From: Aldersonia sp. NBC_00410
GTDB lineage: Bacteria > Actinomycetota > Actinomycetes > Mycobacteriales > Mycobacteriaceae
Direction: 5' to 3'
NCBI RefSeq assembly: GCF_026342035.1
Contig: NZ_JAPENM010000002.1
Coordinates: forward strand, 62,001-126,000
DNA length: 64,000 nucleotides
Below, one piece after another: positions 37,926 to 46,099 of this stretch. The translations under genes and the position numbers were made by a program. The notes beneath the pieces are model-generated. The model ran no database searches, was not told where the DNA came from, and saw only the letters and a program-made list of their open reading frames with translations. Position 1 is the first letter of the stretch, and the number at the start of each line of letters is the position of its first letter.

Positions 37926-38023
37926 GCGCGTCAATCGAACGCGCCGGGGCAACCGGGAGTCAGCCCGACCTCTTGCCCCGATCTCCGCATCTCTCGATAC
38001 AAGAACTTTCCGCGAACGGTTGC

Positions 38024-38040
38024 TGTTATAACATATTGCG
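38024..38040 (+). promoter_or_regulatory. AT-rich motif, site 4
   Basis: TGTTATAACATATTGCG, about 130 bp upstream of the FAH-family gene; one of four matching sites in the cluster. Confidence 0.5.
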
Positions 38041-38172
38041 GGCATAGTGATAGATGCCACGTCCGCCGCCGGACCTGAAAGAATCGACGATGGGCCGTCC
38101 GCCCATCTCGGCTACCGAGCGACCCTCCCGGTGTTCCGAGAGGCGTGGATGCCCGCAAAGGAGTTCGCCACA

Positions 38173-39027
38173 ATGCGAATCGTCAACCAGCACAATCGCC
38201 TCGGCCTGATCACCGCCGCTGGCGTAGTGGACGTGAACACCGCCAGCGGTGGACGCTTCCCCAGCGATCCCTCTGCAATATTCGCCCAGTGGCGCAAATT
38301 TCGGCAGTGGGCCCTCGAAGCACCCGACGGTCCGGTGACCGAACTGGACGCGACCGCACTGGGACCGCCGGTGCCGCGCCCGCCGCAGGTTTTCGCCATC
38401 GGCCTGAACTACCGCGACCATGCCGCCGAAGCGGGGCTCGAACTCCCGGCCACTCCCCAGGTGTTCACCAAGTTCCCCGGCTCCGTGACCGGTCCCACGA
38501 CAACGATCGACCTACCATCGGCAGCAGTCGATTTCGAGGCCGAGCTGGTCGTGGTGATCGGCCTACCAACCCGGCATGTCGAGTCGGAGAACGCCTGGAG
38601 CCATGTGGCCGGCCTGACGATCGGCCAGGATCTGTCCGATCGTGTGGTCCAACTCAAACCGCCCGCCCCCGCCCAGTTCAGTCTGGGCAAGTCTTTCGCC
38701 GGCTTCGCCCCGATCGGGCCCGTGCTGGTAACTCCGGACGAGTTCGCCGATCCCGACGACCTCGAGATCGGGTGCACCCTGTCGGGTGAACAGATGCAGA
38801 AGGCCCGGACCTCCGACTTTATCTTCTCTATTCCCGACATCATCGCCTACCTATCCGCGGTCCTGCCCTTGTTCCCGGGCGATCTCATCTTCACCGGAAC
38901 GCCCGCCGGCGTCGGCTGGGCACGAGAACCCAAGCGCCTCATCACCGCACGCGACGAACTCCTCACCTACGTCGAGAACATCGGCCACATGCGACACCGC
39001 TTCCGCGACGCCCCGCCCTCGCGCTGA
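38173..39027 (+). CDS. fumarylacetoacetate hydrolase family protein
   Basis: 284 residues. AAGGAG precedes the ATG at 38173, favouring it over an upstream start at 38047. FAH-fold motifs: VFAIGLNYRDHAAEAG, VFTKFPGSVTGPTTTIDLPS, DFEAELVVVIG (metal-binding E-x-E), GLTIGQDLSDR, KSFAGFAPIGPVLVTPDE and LIFTGTPAGVGW. Members hydrolyse C-C bonds in acylpyruvates, fumarylpyruvate or ring-cleavage products, or decarboxylate and isomerise them. First of a three-gene plus-strand operon; with the synthetase it fits release of acetoacetate or pyruvate from a cleaved ring. Confidence 0.85.
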   Translation: MRIVNQHNRLGLITAAGVVDVNTASGGRFPSDPSAIFAQWRKFRQWALEAPDGPVTELDATALGPPVPRPPQVFAIGLNYRDHAAEAGLELPATPQVFTKFPGSVTGPTTTIDLPSAAVDFEAELVVVIGLPTRHVESENAWSHVAGLTIGQDLSDRVVQLKPPAPAQFSLGKSFAGFAPIGPVLVTPDEFADPDDLEIGCTLSGEQMQKARTSDFIFSIPDIIAYLSAVLPLFPGDLIFTGTPAGVGWAREPKRLITARDELLTYVENIGHMRHRFRDAPPSR

Positions 39028-39070
39028 GCTCCCCCAATTCATCCCTGTCCGCCTCTGATCGGAGCAATTC

Positions 39071-39457
39071 ATGTCCACGAACACCACCAGCGGTCTGGAG
39101 ACCAGTCGCGCACTCCTCGCTGCCGCCGACACCGACATCGCAGCCTTCTTCGGCTACTTTTCCGACGACTGTTCCTTCCGCATGGCGAACAACGACCTCG
39201 TTACCGGTCGCGACAACATTCAGAACTGGGTAGCGACCTACCTGGGATCCGTGGCCGGCATGCGACACCACATCATCGATGAATGGGCCGACGGTGACGT
39301 CACAGCCCTGCGGGTCGAGGTCACCTACACCATGCAGAACGGCGAGCAGTTCATCCTTCCCGCCGTTACCCGCACCCGCGTCAGCGACGGAAAAGTCACC
39401 GAGTACCTGATCTTCATGGACCCCTCCCCTGTGCTAGCGGCTTCGGCGACGGCATAG
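39071..39457 (+). CDS. SnoaL/NTF2-like protein, paralogue
   Basis: 128 residues, closely similar to 24351-24737: LLAAADTDIAAFFGYFSDDC, FRMANNDLVTGRDNIQNWVA, TYLGSVAGMRHHIIDEW, and VTYTMQNGEQFILPAVTRTR. Starts 43 bp after the FAH-family gene. The two paralogues in different operons of one cluster suggest two parallel branches acting on related intermediates (inference). Confidence 0.75.
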   Translation: MSTNTTSGLETSRALLAAADTDIAAFFGYFSDDCSFRMANNDLVTGRDNIQNWVATYLGSVAGMRHHIIDEWADGDVTALRVEVTYTMQNGEQFILPAVTRTRVSDGKVTEYLIFMDPSPVLAASATA

Positions 39458-39534
39458 AACACACGCACGACAGCGCACCGCGCGCTAACGCAAACCTCCC
39501 ACCCCTCACACTCTTCCGCTTTGGAGAACATACG

Positions 39535-39891
39535 GTGCACAACACCATCATCGTCATATCGCTGCTGCTTGCCGTCTTCCTCGGATTCCTTGGCATCGGA
39601 AAACTCGTCGGTCTGCGGAGTTCGCGCGCAATTACCGATCACCTCGGCGTCAGTGTGCCCCTCGCACGTCTGATCGGTCTCGCGGAATGCGCTGCGGCCC
39701 TTGGTCTCGTCGGGATCACCTTCGGATTCACCGGGTTGGGAATCGCCGCAATCCTCGGAACGTGCGCCATGATGATCGGTGCTGTGGTATATCACGCTCG
39801 CGCGGGAGACAAGGCGCTCGATTTCGCCCCCGCCCTCGTCGTTCTCGTGGCTTCCTCCGCGCTGCTCGCGCTTCAGCTCGGCACCAACTGA
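39535..39891 (+). CDS. DoxX-like small membrane protein
   Basis: 118 residues, GTG start at 39535 after TTTGGAG. Four membrane segments: IIVISLLLAVFLGFLGIGKL, ARLIGLAECAAALGLVGITF, LGIAAILGTCAMMIGAVVYH and FAPALVVLVASSALLALQLG. DoxX-like proteins accompany oxygenases, quinol or nitronate systems; the specific job is unknown. End of the FAH-SnoaL operon. A fragment of a related gene is at 22213-22470. Confidence 0.75.
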   Translation: MHNTIIVISLLLAVFLGFLGIGKLVGLRSSRAITDHLGVSVPLARLIGLAECAAALGLVGITFGFTGLGIAAILGTCAMMIGAVVYHARAGDKALDFAPALVVLVASSALLALQLGTN

Positions 39892-40001
39892 TCCTGATTC
39901 GAACGACGCCGGAGCCCACGACATACACGTCAGGGAGTGCTGCACGGATAGGTGAAATCTGATCTGTGGTGCCGAGAGGCGCTGCTGGAAGGATGTGGAC
40001 T

Positions 40002-40061
40002 GTGCCGAAGCCGTATCCCAGGGAGTTCCGTGACGACGTCGTCCGGGTGGTCCGCAATTGA
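40002..40061 (+). pseudogene. IS3-family orfA N-terminal fragment
   Basis: From a GTG, PKPYPREFRDDVVRVVRN-stop, the start of a common actinobacterial IS3 orfA. Cut off after 19 residues, near the left end of repeat unit 4. Confidence 0.6.
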
Positions 40062-40129
40062 GAACCGGGCCAGCACTGAAAACAAGACCGCGACCGATTT
40101 CGGGAGTTCCTCACGGCCCCGGATCGCTC

Positions 40130-40993
40130 GACGCATCGCGAACGGCACTCGGTGCCACGATGTTCGGTGCCAGTGGAGTCACCAAGCGGAATGTCACCGG
40201 AGGCGCAATCGGTAACCGCGCACTCCGGTTCGGGCGCTGACCTGCGCCTTTGCTGCGAATCGGGGAACCGGGCGCGCAATCCGTGACCATCCGCCACCCG
40301 AGCGGAAGGTCACGCCGGTCGACGCACCGCGCCGCGAGATACAACGCGCATCGGAGAATCCCGCCCCGAGTGCGACGCCACGGCCGCCAACGCTCGATCG
40401 GTTCACCCCCGCACACCGCCAGCAAAGACCCGAACCCACGAATCATACTGAACGTCAATCTATTTCAATCGGATCGAGACCGACCCAGGTTCGATACGAG
40501 ATGACCACGACGACACCCCGACCCACCCATGCCGAACCGGTCGTTACCACCGTCGATGCACACGATGACCGCGATCGACGAAAGACTCGCCAGGAGGATC
40601 TGTCCGGATCTGTCCGGATCTGTCCAAAAAAAGACCACTATTGACTGACAACTCTGGAAATGATCTTGGTTACAACGCTCTGCCCTGCGGTTTTGTGGTG
40701 GTCCCGGCTGGGATCGAACCAGCGACCTTCCGCGTGTGAAATGGACACAACCCCAGGTGATTTCGGAACTACCAGGTCAGACCGGACTCAACTCCTCCAA
40801 CTGGACCAACTGGACCAACTGGACCGACCCGTTGGACAGATACTAGCCACATGGACACTCGACCAACACCCTGATCGGGTGACACCGAGTGCTGTGACAC
40901 CGCGTGCCACGTCCGAACCGGGCCCAGCTCGTGATGATCGAGACACTCGATTACCTCGCCTTGGTCCGTGCCGCACCGCATCGCCGTCATCAC
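40130..40993. repeat. tRNA-Val-bearing repeat unit 4
   Basis: The tRNA-Val(CAC) 3' half is at 40699-40740 (minus strand). The left arm runs through the CAGTGGAGTCACCAAGCGGA region (about 40170), the variant hairpin at about 40281-40311, and the stretch shared with unit 2 up to the core. It contains GGATCTGTCC direct repeats (40590-40625). The right arm carries 9-bp CCAACTGGA repeats and ends where a crotonase fragment begins. Confidence 0.8.
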
Positions 40994-41149
40994 AGCCTCG
41001 CACGGGACGCCGAGCGTGCATCCCGCGATGCGGCCGCGCAGACCCTGCTCGATTGGAATCGCGTGGTCTTGCCCAGCCGAGATGCCGCGGAGGGTATTAC
41101 CGCGTTTCTTGAGCGGCGCAGTGCGGTCTTCGAAGGGCGTGAGTCAGCC
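40994..41149 (+). pseudogene. enoyl-CoA hydratase/crotonase C-terminal fragment
   Basis: Reads SLARDAERASRDAAAQTLLD then WNRVVLPSRDAAEGITAFLE and RRSAVFEGR, the C-terminal end of a crotonase-fold protein. The active-site core is missing; the join is inside repeat unit 4. Confidence 0.65.
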
Positions 41150-41192
41150 GATCGGACACCTCACCTGGTTGCGGGGGGATGCTCCGTCGTAG

Positions 41193-42209
41193 TCAGAGCA
41201 GTGCGTGCATGATCTCTGCGACCGAAGCGGCGCGTGCCTGACGAAACGCGGTGCCCGCCCATAAGGCCATACCGTGGGGGTCGCCGCGGTGTGCTGCGGC
41301 CGTCTGCAGAGGACCGGTGATGTGCGCCACCTCGGGAAACCCCAGAGGCGCCGCGCTATCGTGATCGTCGATGAATCGGTTGCGCAGTCCGCGCGCGTAT
41401 CGGCCGGTAAATGACCGCGTGACAACGGTTTCGGTGAAACCCTCATCCTGTAGCGCAGCGCGATGAGCCGGGTGGGTGCCCGCTTCGTCGGCCAATAGGA
41501 GCGCTGTGCCGACCTGCGTGGCGATCGCGCCGGACGCGAGGGAATCGGCAACGTCCTCAGCTGTGGCGATACCTCCAGCCGCGACGACGGGCATATCCAC
41601 TCGGGCACGCACTGCGTGAAGGAGCGCGGGCAGCAGCTCACTGGGGGGTTGGTGGGCAGGGTTGAATGTGGAGCGATGGCCGCCGGCTGACGGGCCTTGT
41701 ACAACGATTGCATCGACGCCATGGGCCTCGGCCATTGCGGCTTCCGATGGCGTCGTCACGGTGGCTAGTGTGCTGATCCCGGCGCCATGTAGCTGCGAGC
41801 ACTCCTCGGCACTGGGAACGCCGAATGTAAACGAAAGCAGATCCGGGCGGACATCGAGTGCCATCGCCAGTTGGGCGGACCACTGCTTGTCGTTGTATTG
41901 CACGGCGCCGAGTTCGACACCGTAGCGCTGCGCCTCGGGCTCAAGGGTACGGGCATACTCTGCGAGCTCACGCTGTGTACAGACGCTTGGCTGCGGTACG
42001 AAGAGGTTCACACCGAATGGGCCTGACGTTAGGGCGGCGGTGGTTTCGAATGTGCTGGCGAGGGCTTCGGCAATGAGCAGGCCCCCTGCGATGATGCCAA
42101 GACCCCCGGCGTTGGTCGCCGCGGCCACGAGCGCCGGAGTGGACGGGCCGCCGGCCATCGGCGCGGCAATCACCGGAACGGTCAAACTGCGCAAATCAAA
42201 TCGCTTCAC
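41193..42209 (-). CDS. nitronate monooxygenase-family flavoprotein
   Basis: 338 residues, GTG start at 42209 with AGGAAG upstream. FMN-dependent TIM barrel: VPVIAAPMAGGPSTPALVAA, GGLGIIAGG, DAIVVQGPSAGGHRSTF (catalytic histidine), MPVVAAGGIATAEDVADSLA then GAIATQVGTALLLADEAG. Oxidises alkyl nitronates such as propionate 3-nitronate, or acts as an enoyl reductase-like enzyme. The only complete gene between repeat units 4 and 5. Members often detoxify nitro compounds; its target here is unknown. Confidence 0.85.
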   Translation of the reverse strand: MKRFDLRSLTVPVIAAPMAGGPSTPALVAAATNAGGLGIIAGGLLIAEALASTFETTAALTSGPFGVNLFVPQPSVCTQRELAEYARTLEPEAQRYGVELGAVQYNDKQWSAQLAMALDVRPDLLSFTFGVPSAEECSQLHGAGISTLATVTTPSEAAMAEAHGVDAIVVQGPSAGGHRSTFNPAHQPPSELLPALLHAVRARVDMPVVAAGGIATAEDVADSLASGAIATQVGTALLLADEAGTHPAHRAALQDEGFTETVVTRSFTGRYARGLRNRFIDDHDSAAPLGFPEVAHITGPLQTAAAHRGDPHGMALWAGTAFRQARAASVAEIMHALL

Positions 42210-42472
42210 TTCGTTAGCTTCCTGTTGAAGACTGCCCACTTCGGCGCCGGCTCGGCGCGCGCCTACCTTCGATGTGAAACAGTGCGATCGTCCGTGCCAG
42301 TTGCTGAGGCACAATGATGACGCACCCGGTTGCCACCGGCACGCTTGCCGGCGCAATTCGCCTACAAAGTCATCGACGCAGCGGCGTCCGACCTCGTGGA
42401 CGAACTCGACCTCTCGGCGCTCCCGATCCTCTGGCTATGGTGACGCGAATCAGGACCCAGGGCGGAGCCTCG
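42210..42472. other. junction region, no gene
   Basis: Between the nitronate monooxygenase start and the second 9.5-kb copy. A short native-looking frame, AYKVIDAAASDLVDELDLSA then LPILWLW-stop, is seen near 42360-42443 but has no start and no recognised family. The promoter of the minus-strand gene lies at its left end. Confidence 0.35.
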
Positions 42473-43126
42473 TGACCTTCCGCCACCGGAGCGGAAGGTC
42501 ACACCGCGCTGACGTACCGTACCGAGCGCTACCGCGCGCATCGGAGACCCGCCCCGCGTGCCCACGGCACGGCGCGAACGCGCGTTCGGATCAGCACCCC
42601 CACACCGCCAGTAAAGACCTGAATCCGCGAATCACGCTGAACAGAAAGCTATTTCACCTGAACGAGACGGTCCCCGGTTCGATACTGATGACCACGACGA
42701 CACCCCGACCCGCGCGCGTGCCCAGCCGGCCGTTCCCGCCATCGATGCACCACAACGACCGCGATCGACGAAGACTCGCCAGGAGGATCTGTCCGGATAT
42801 GGCCAAATAGAGACCACTATTGTCTGACAACTCTGGAAATAATCTTGGTCACAACGTCCTGAGCAGCAGTTTTGTGGTGGTCCCGGCTGGGATCGAACCA
42901 GCGACCTTCCGCGTGTGAAATGGACACGACCCCAAGTCATTTCGAAACTACCAGGTCAGCACGGCGCAACTCCCCCCACTGGTCAACCTGGACCAGTCCG
43001 TCCGACCCGTTGGCCCGATGCTCGCCACATGGACACTTTGACCAACACCGTGATCGGGTGACATGCCTGCCCAACACCGCATGCCGCGGCCGAACCGGGG
43101 TCCACCGTGAAGCTGAATCGGGAACT
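42473..43126. repeat. tRNA-Val-bearing repeat unit 5
   Basis: Copy of the right part of unit 2 at offset 30806. Core at 42878-42919 (minus strand). Its left arm is cut at the hairpin (42472-42502); the sequence to the left is unrelated to unit 2, so this is the junction of the duplicated block. Confidence 0.85.
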
Positions 43127-43247
43127 GGTAGCGCTGCGAAACATGCTGCGCCGGCCGGTGTTCCGGTTCTGGCCGCACCCTGCATCGTGGTCCGGTCGGA
43201 CCGTGGTGATCGAACAGGCGTGGCCCCCGACTGGACTGACGGTGTGG

Positions 43248-43874
43248 CTACCCGCCGCGGTCGGGGTCGGGTGCACCGCTGCTCCGGTGGTCTTCGACGC
43301 GGGCGAGGGCGGCACGGATGTAGGGTTCGCGCTGCGGGTGGGCGCGGGCGTTCGGTGAGTCCGGGCCGTGCCGGTCGAGCATGTCGCGCAACCCCTGATC
43401 GACGGTCACGGTCTGCCCGTGCGGGCCGGAGGTTTGATCGGCAATCGTCAACGCATCGGTGAGCGCGTCCTGCACGAATCCGAACTCGGCCAGTTCCGCA
43501 TCGAACCCGCGGACCGCGGCCACGAACCGTGCCCCGGAGTGGTGCGCCACCAGTTCACAGACCAGTGGCGGCCAACCGCGGGCGCGGAGGTAGCGGGCGC
43601 CATTGATCGGGTGGAACCCGATGTCCTTCAGATCCTGGGCGTAGCCGAGGTCGTGCAGCCACGCCGTCGCCACCAGGGTGTCGCGGTCGCCGACATCGAC
43701 CGTGCCCGACAGTGCGACCGCACGTGCGGCCACCCCGCTGATGTGCTCCACCCGCGCGGGATCGTCCACCAGCAGCCGCCGCGTCAACGCCTGTGCGCCC
43801 GGCACCAACGACGACGGCTTCGCCTGATCGACCACCCTGCCAACCTCCTCCTCACGCGACCAGGACCGGATCAC
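43248..43874 (-). CDS. HD-domain phosphohydrolase-like protein, copy 2
   Basis: 208 residues, same sequence as 12442-13068, GTG start. HD-domain residues HISGVAARA, WLHDLGYAQ, HPINGARYLR and HHSGA are all present, so this copy is as complete as copy 1. Part of the duplicated block; the upstream sequence is also duplicated, so its promoter should be identical. Confidence 0.75.
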   Translation of the reverse strand: MIRSWSREEEVGRVVDQAKPSSLVPGAQALTRRLLVDDPARVEHISGVAARAVALSGTVDVGDRDTLVATAWLHDLGYAQDLKDIGFHPINGARYLRARGWPPLVCELVAHHSGARFVAAVRGFDAELAEFGFVQDALTDALTIADQTSGPHGQTVTVDQGLRDMLDRHGPDSPNARAHPQREPYIRAALARVEDHRSSGAPDPDRGG

Positions 43875-44090
43875 CGGCCGATCCGGACGGAACCGACACC
43901 CCAGCTTCTCAGCACGAACCCCCGAGCGGCACTTCTCAGGGCACGATCGCCCACCCGTGCGGTAACAGTGCGCGAGAATCCTGAGCGAATTCCTGCATGG
44001 GTGTCGTTCGACGCCCGTCCCTCGGGGTTAGCGATGCAGGCGCGGGTGCGCCGCCTTCAAAAGTAGGCGGGACCTATCTCGGCTGCGGAA

Positions 44091-44404
44091 CCGCGCGAGC
44101 TACGCGGCGGCCCAGCGTTCCAGCAGCAGCGATCCGACATCACGGACCGCGGCCTGCAAGCTGCACATGGTCTCCACGTAAGAGCAGAAGCCCTGCCACG
44201 GATCGGGGTGTTTCAGCGCGCGTTTCGCAGCGTCGGCGTACTCGGCCACCTTCTCGCGCAGGCCGCGCCGATCAACTTTTTACGGTAGGAAACCGGCGGT
44301 ACAAGGTGCCCACTCCGACTCCGGACTCGCGGGCGATGTCCTCGAGCGATGCCGCCAATCCACGTTCGGCGAAGACCCGTTGGGCAGTCTCGGTCCCACT
44401 CGAC
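44091..44404 (-). pseudogene. TetR-family regulator fragment, copy 2
   Basis: Second copy of the truncated, frameshifted TetR fragment at 13285-13598, with the helix-turn-helix RESGVGVGTLYRRFPT. Confidence 0.7.
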
Positions 44405-44546
44405 GTGGTCCAGGCGATCCTCGGTCATGCGGCTTTGAGCTCGACCCGGATCTATACCAACGCGCCCACTGCCCCGCGGCCGGATCAACACCTGCAGCGG
44501 ACGATCAAGGGCGGGTCGGCGTTCGTCTATCGCGGCATCAGCTTCA
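44384..44546 (+). pseudogene. tyrosine recombinase C-terminal fragment, copy 2
   Basis: Second copy of the LGHAALSSTRIY box fragment at 13578-13740. Confidence 0.75.
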
Positions 44547-44597
44547 TCCTCGTCGCGATGGTCGGCTGGATCGTGTTCCTCATCGTGTACCGGAGAA

Positions 44598-44777
44598 GGC
44601 AGGATCGTACCCGACCCGGCTGCGCGCGCGATCGGCACCGGGTTCGGCAGCGCCTGGTTGCGGGCCGGATCCTCGATCGGACCCATGCTGGTCGGATTCA
44701 TCGTCACCGGCATCGGGATCCAGTACGTGTTCGGCATCGAAACCAAGGGCAAAGTGCTCGAAGAACTCTCACGCTAA
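44598..44777 (+). pseudogene. MFS transporter C-terminal fragment, copy 2
   Basis: Second copy of the final two helices at 13792-13971, ending ETKGKVLEELSR. Confidence 0.65.
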
Positions 44778-44785
44778 CGACACAG

Positions 44786-44833
44786 CAACAAGCGGTTCCG
44801 CACAAGACACCCCTTGTGCGGGATCGCTTGTTG
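44786..44833. terminator. long hairpin after MFS fragment, copy 2
   Basis: Same double-stem hairpin as 13980-14027 (CAACAAGCG / CGCTTGTTG outer stem). Confidence 0.6.
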
Positions 44834-44948
44834 CCGATCCGACCGGACCGAATTCCACTCGTAGGACCACTAGCGAGCCGGTATTGCAGAACAACAAACG
44901 CTTGCGCGATTGCGTCCCGGATCACTCGATGCCGTAGCCTCCCACGGT

Positions 44949-44967
44949 TTGTCCCTCTCGGGGACAA
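44949..44967 (-). terminator. probable terminator of esterase gene, copy 2
   Basis: TTGTCCC/GGGACAA hairpin beyond the esterase stop codon, as at 14143-14161. Confidence 0.45.
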
Positions 44968-45009
44968 TGGTTCCCCGGCCGTTCCGGATCATGTCATGAC
45001 ATCGGTTCT

Positions 45010-45969
45010 CTACTGTGTCATTTCCTGCTGCCGCGATCGGTCGGTGAACCGTGCGATGAGGAAGTCGGTGATGGTTGTGTGCATTTCGGAGCTGCGCGGA
45101 ACTGCCCCGGACATCCAGTAGACGCCGTGCACTAGCCCGTCGAATCGGATGATGTCGGTCTGTACGCCGGCGTTCACGAGCTGCTTGCCGTACGCCTCGG
45201 CCTCGTCGCGGGACACCTCGTATTCGGTGGTGAGGACGAGGGCGGGTGGTAACCCTGCCAGCGAAGGAGCCTTCGAGGGTGTCGCGTGAGGATTGTCGGC
45301 ATCCTGCGGAGAGGAAAGGTACTGCTGCCAGAACCAATCGAGGCCGGCGGCGGTAATGACGTAGCCCTCCTCGCACTCATACCTGGACGGCAACTTCGCC
45401 GTCGAATCGATGACCGGGTACGTCAGCACTTGGGCGACTAGGTGCGGTCCGCCCTCGTCCCTGGCGCGCTGGGCGGCGACTGCGGCGAGGTTGCCGCCGG
45501 CACTATCACCCTGAACTGCTATACGGTTCGCGTCCCCACCGAAGTCGGTCGCATTGTTGGCGACCCATTGCAGCGCGGCGAAGGTGTCATCGGTTGCGGC
45601 CGGAAATTTGTGTTCAGGTGCAAGCCGGTAGCTCGCGGCGGCGACGATGGCTGCGGCGTCGTTGGCCAACGCGCGGCACGGCTCGTCCACCACACCGAGC
45701 CCACCGGCGATGAAGCCGCCGCCGTGGAAGTAGACGACGATCGGCAACGGGCCGGGGGCATCGGGGATGTACAACCTGATGTGCTGGTCACCGTCGGGGC
45801 CGGGGTAGGTCGTGTCGACGACTTTTGCTACCTCGCGGGCCGGGGCCTGTAGATCGGTGAAGGTGGCCACGAGGTCGCGGGCTTCGCTGACACTCATCTG
45901 CTCGAACGAGCGCACGCGTTGCGCGTTCAACCCGTTGATCAAGTCCTGTACTGCGGCGTCGACTGGCAT
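45010..45969 (-). CDS. HSL-family alpha/beta hydrolase (esterase), copy 2
   Basis: 319 residues, same protein as 14204-15163. YFHGGGFIAGG and GDSAGG show an intact HSL-type esterase, with GAGGAGG before the ATG at 45969. It follows the second BVMO copy by 130 bp, so the two-step ketone-to-alcohol-plus-acid route is doubled as a unit. Confidence 0.85.
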   Translation of the reverse strand: MPVDAAVQDLINGLNAQRVRSFEQMSVSEARDLVATFTDLQAPAREVAKVVDTTYPGPDGDQHIRLYIPDAPGPLPIVVYFHGGGFIAGGLGVVDEPCRALANDAAAIVAAASYRLAPEHKFPAATDDTFAALQWVANNATDFGGDANRIAVQGDSAGGNLAAVAAQRARDEGGPHLVAQVLTYPVIDSTAKLPSRYECEEGYVITAAGLDWFWQQYLSSPQDADNPHATPSKAPSLAGLPPALVLTTEYEVSRDEAEAYGKQLVNAGVQTDIIRFDGLVHGVYWMSGAVPRSSEMHTTITDFLIARFTDRSRQQEMTQ

Positions 45970-46099
45970 CGGATCCTCCTCGAAGGATGGGGTGACTGGC
46001 TGGGCCGGGGCACTCGGAGGAAGCAAAAGCTGATTGCTCCACCCGAGCGGGCCGGGGTGTCTGTCGCTTCGGTTCTGGCGGGGGGTCGAGCGGGACCTG

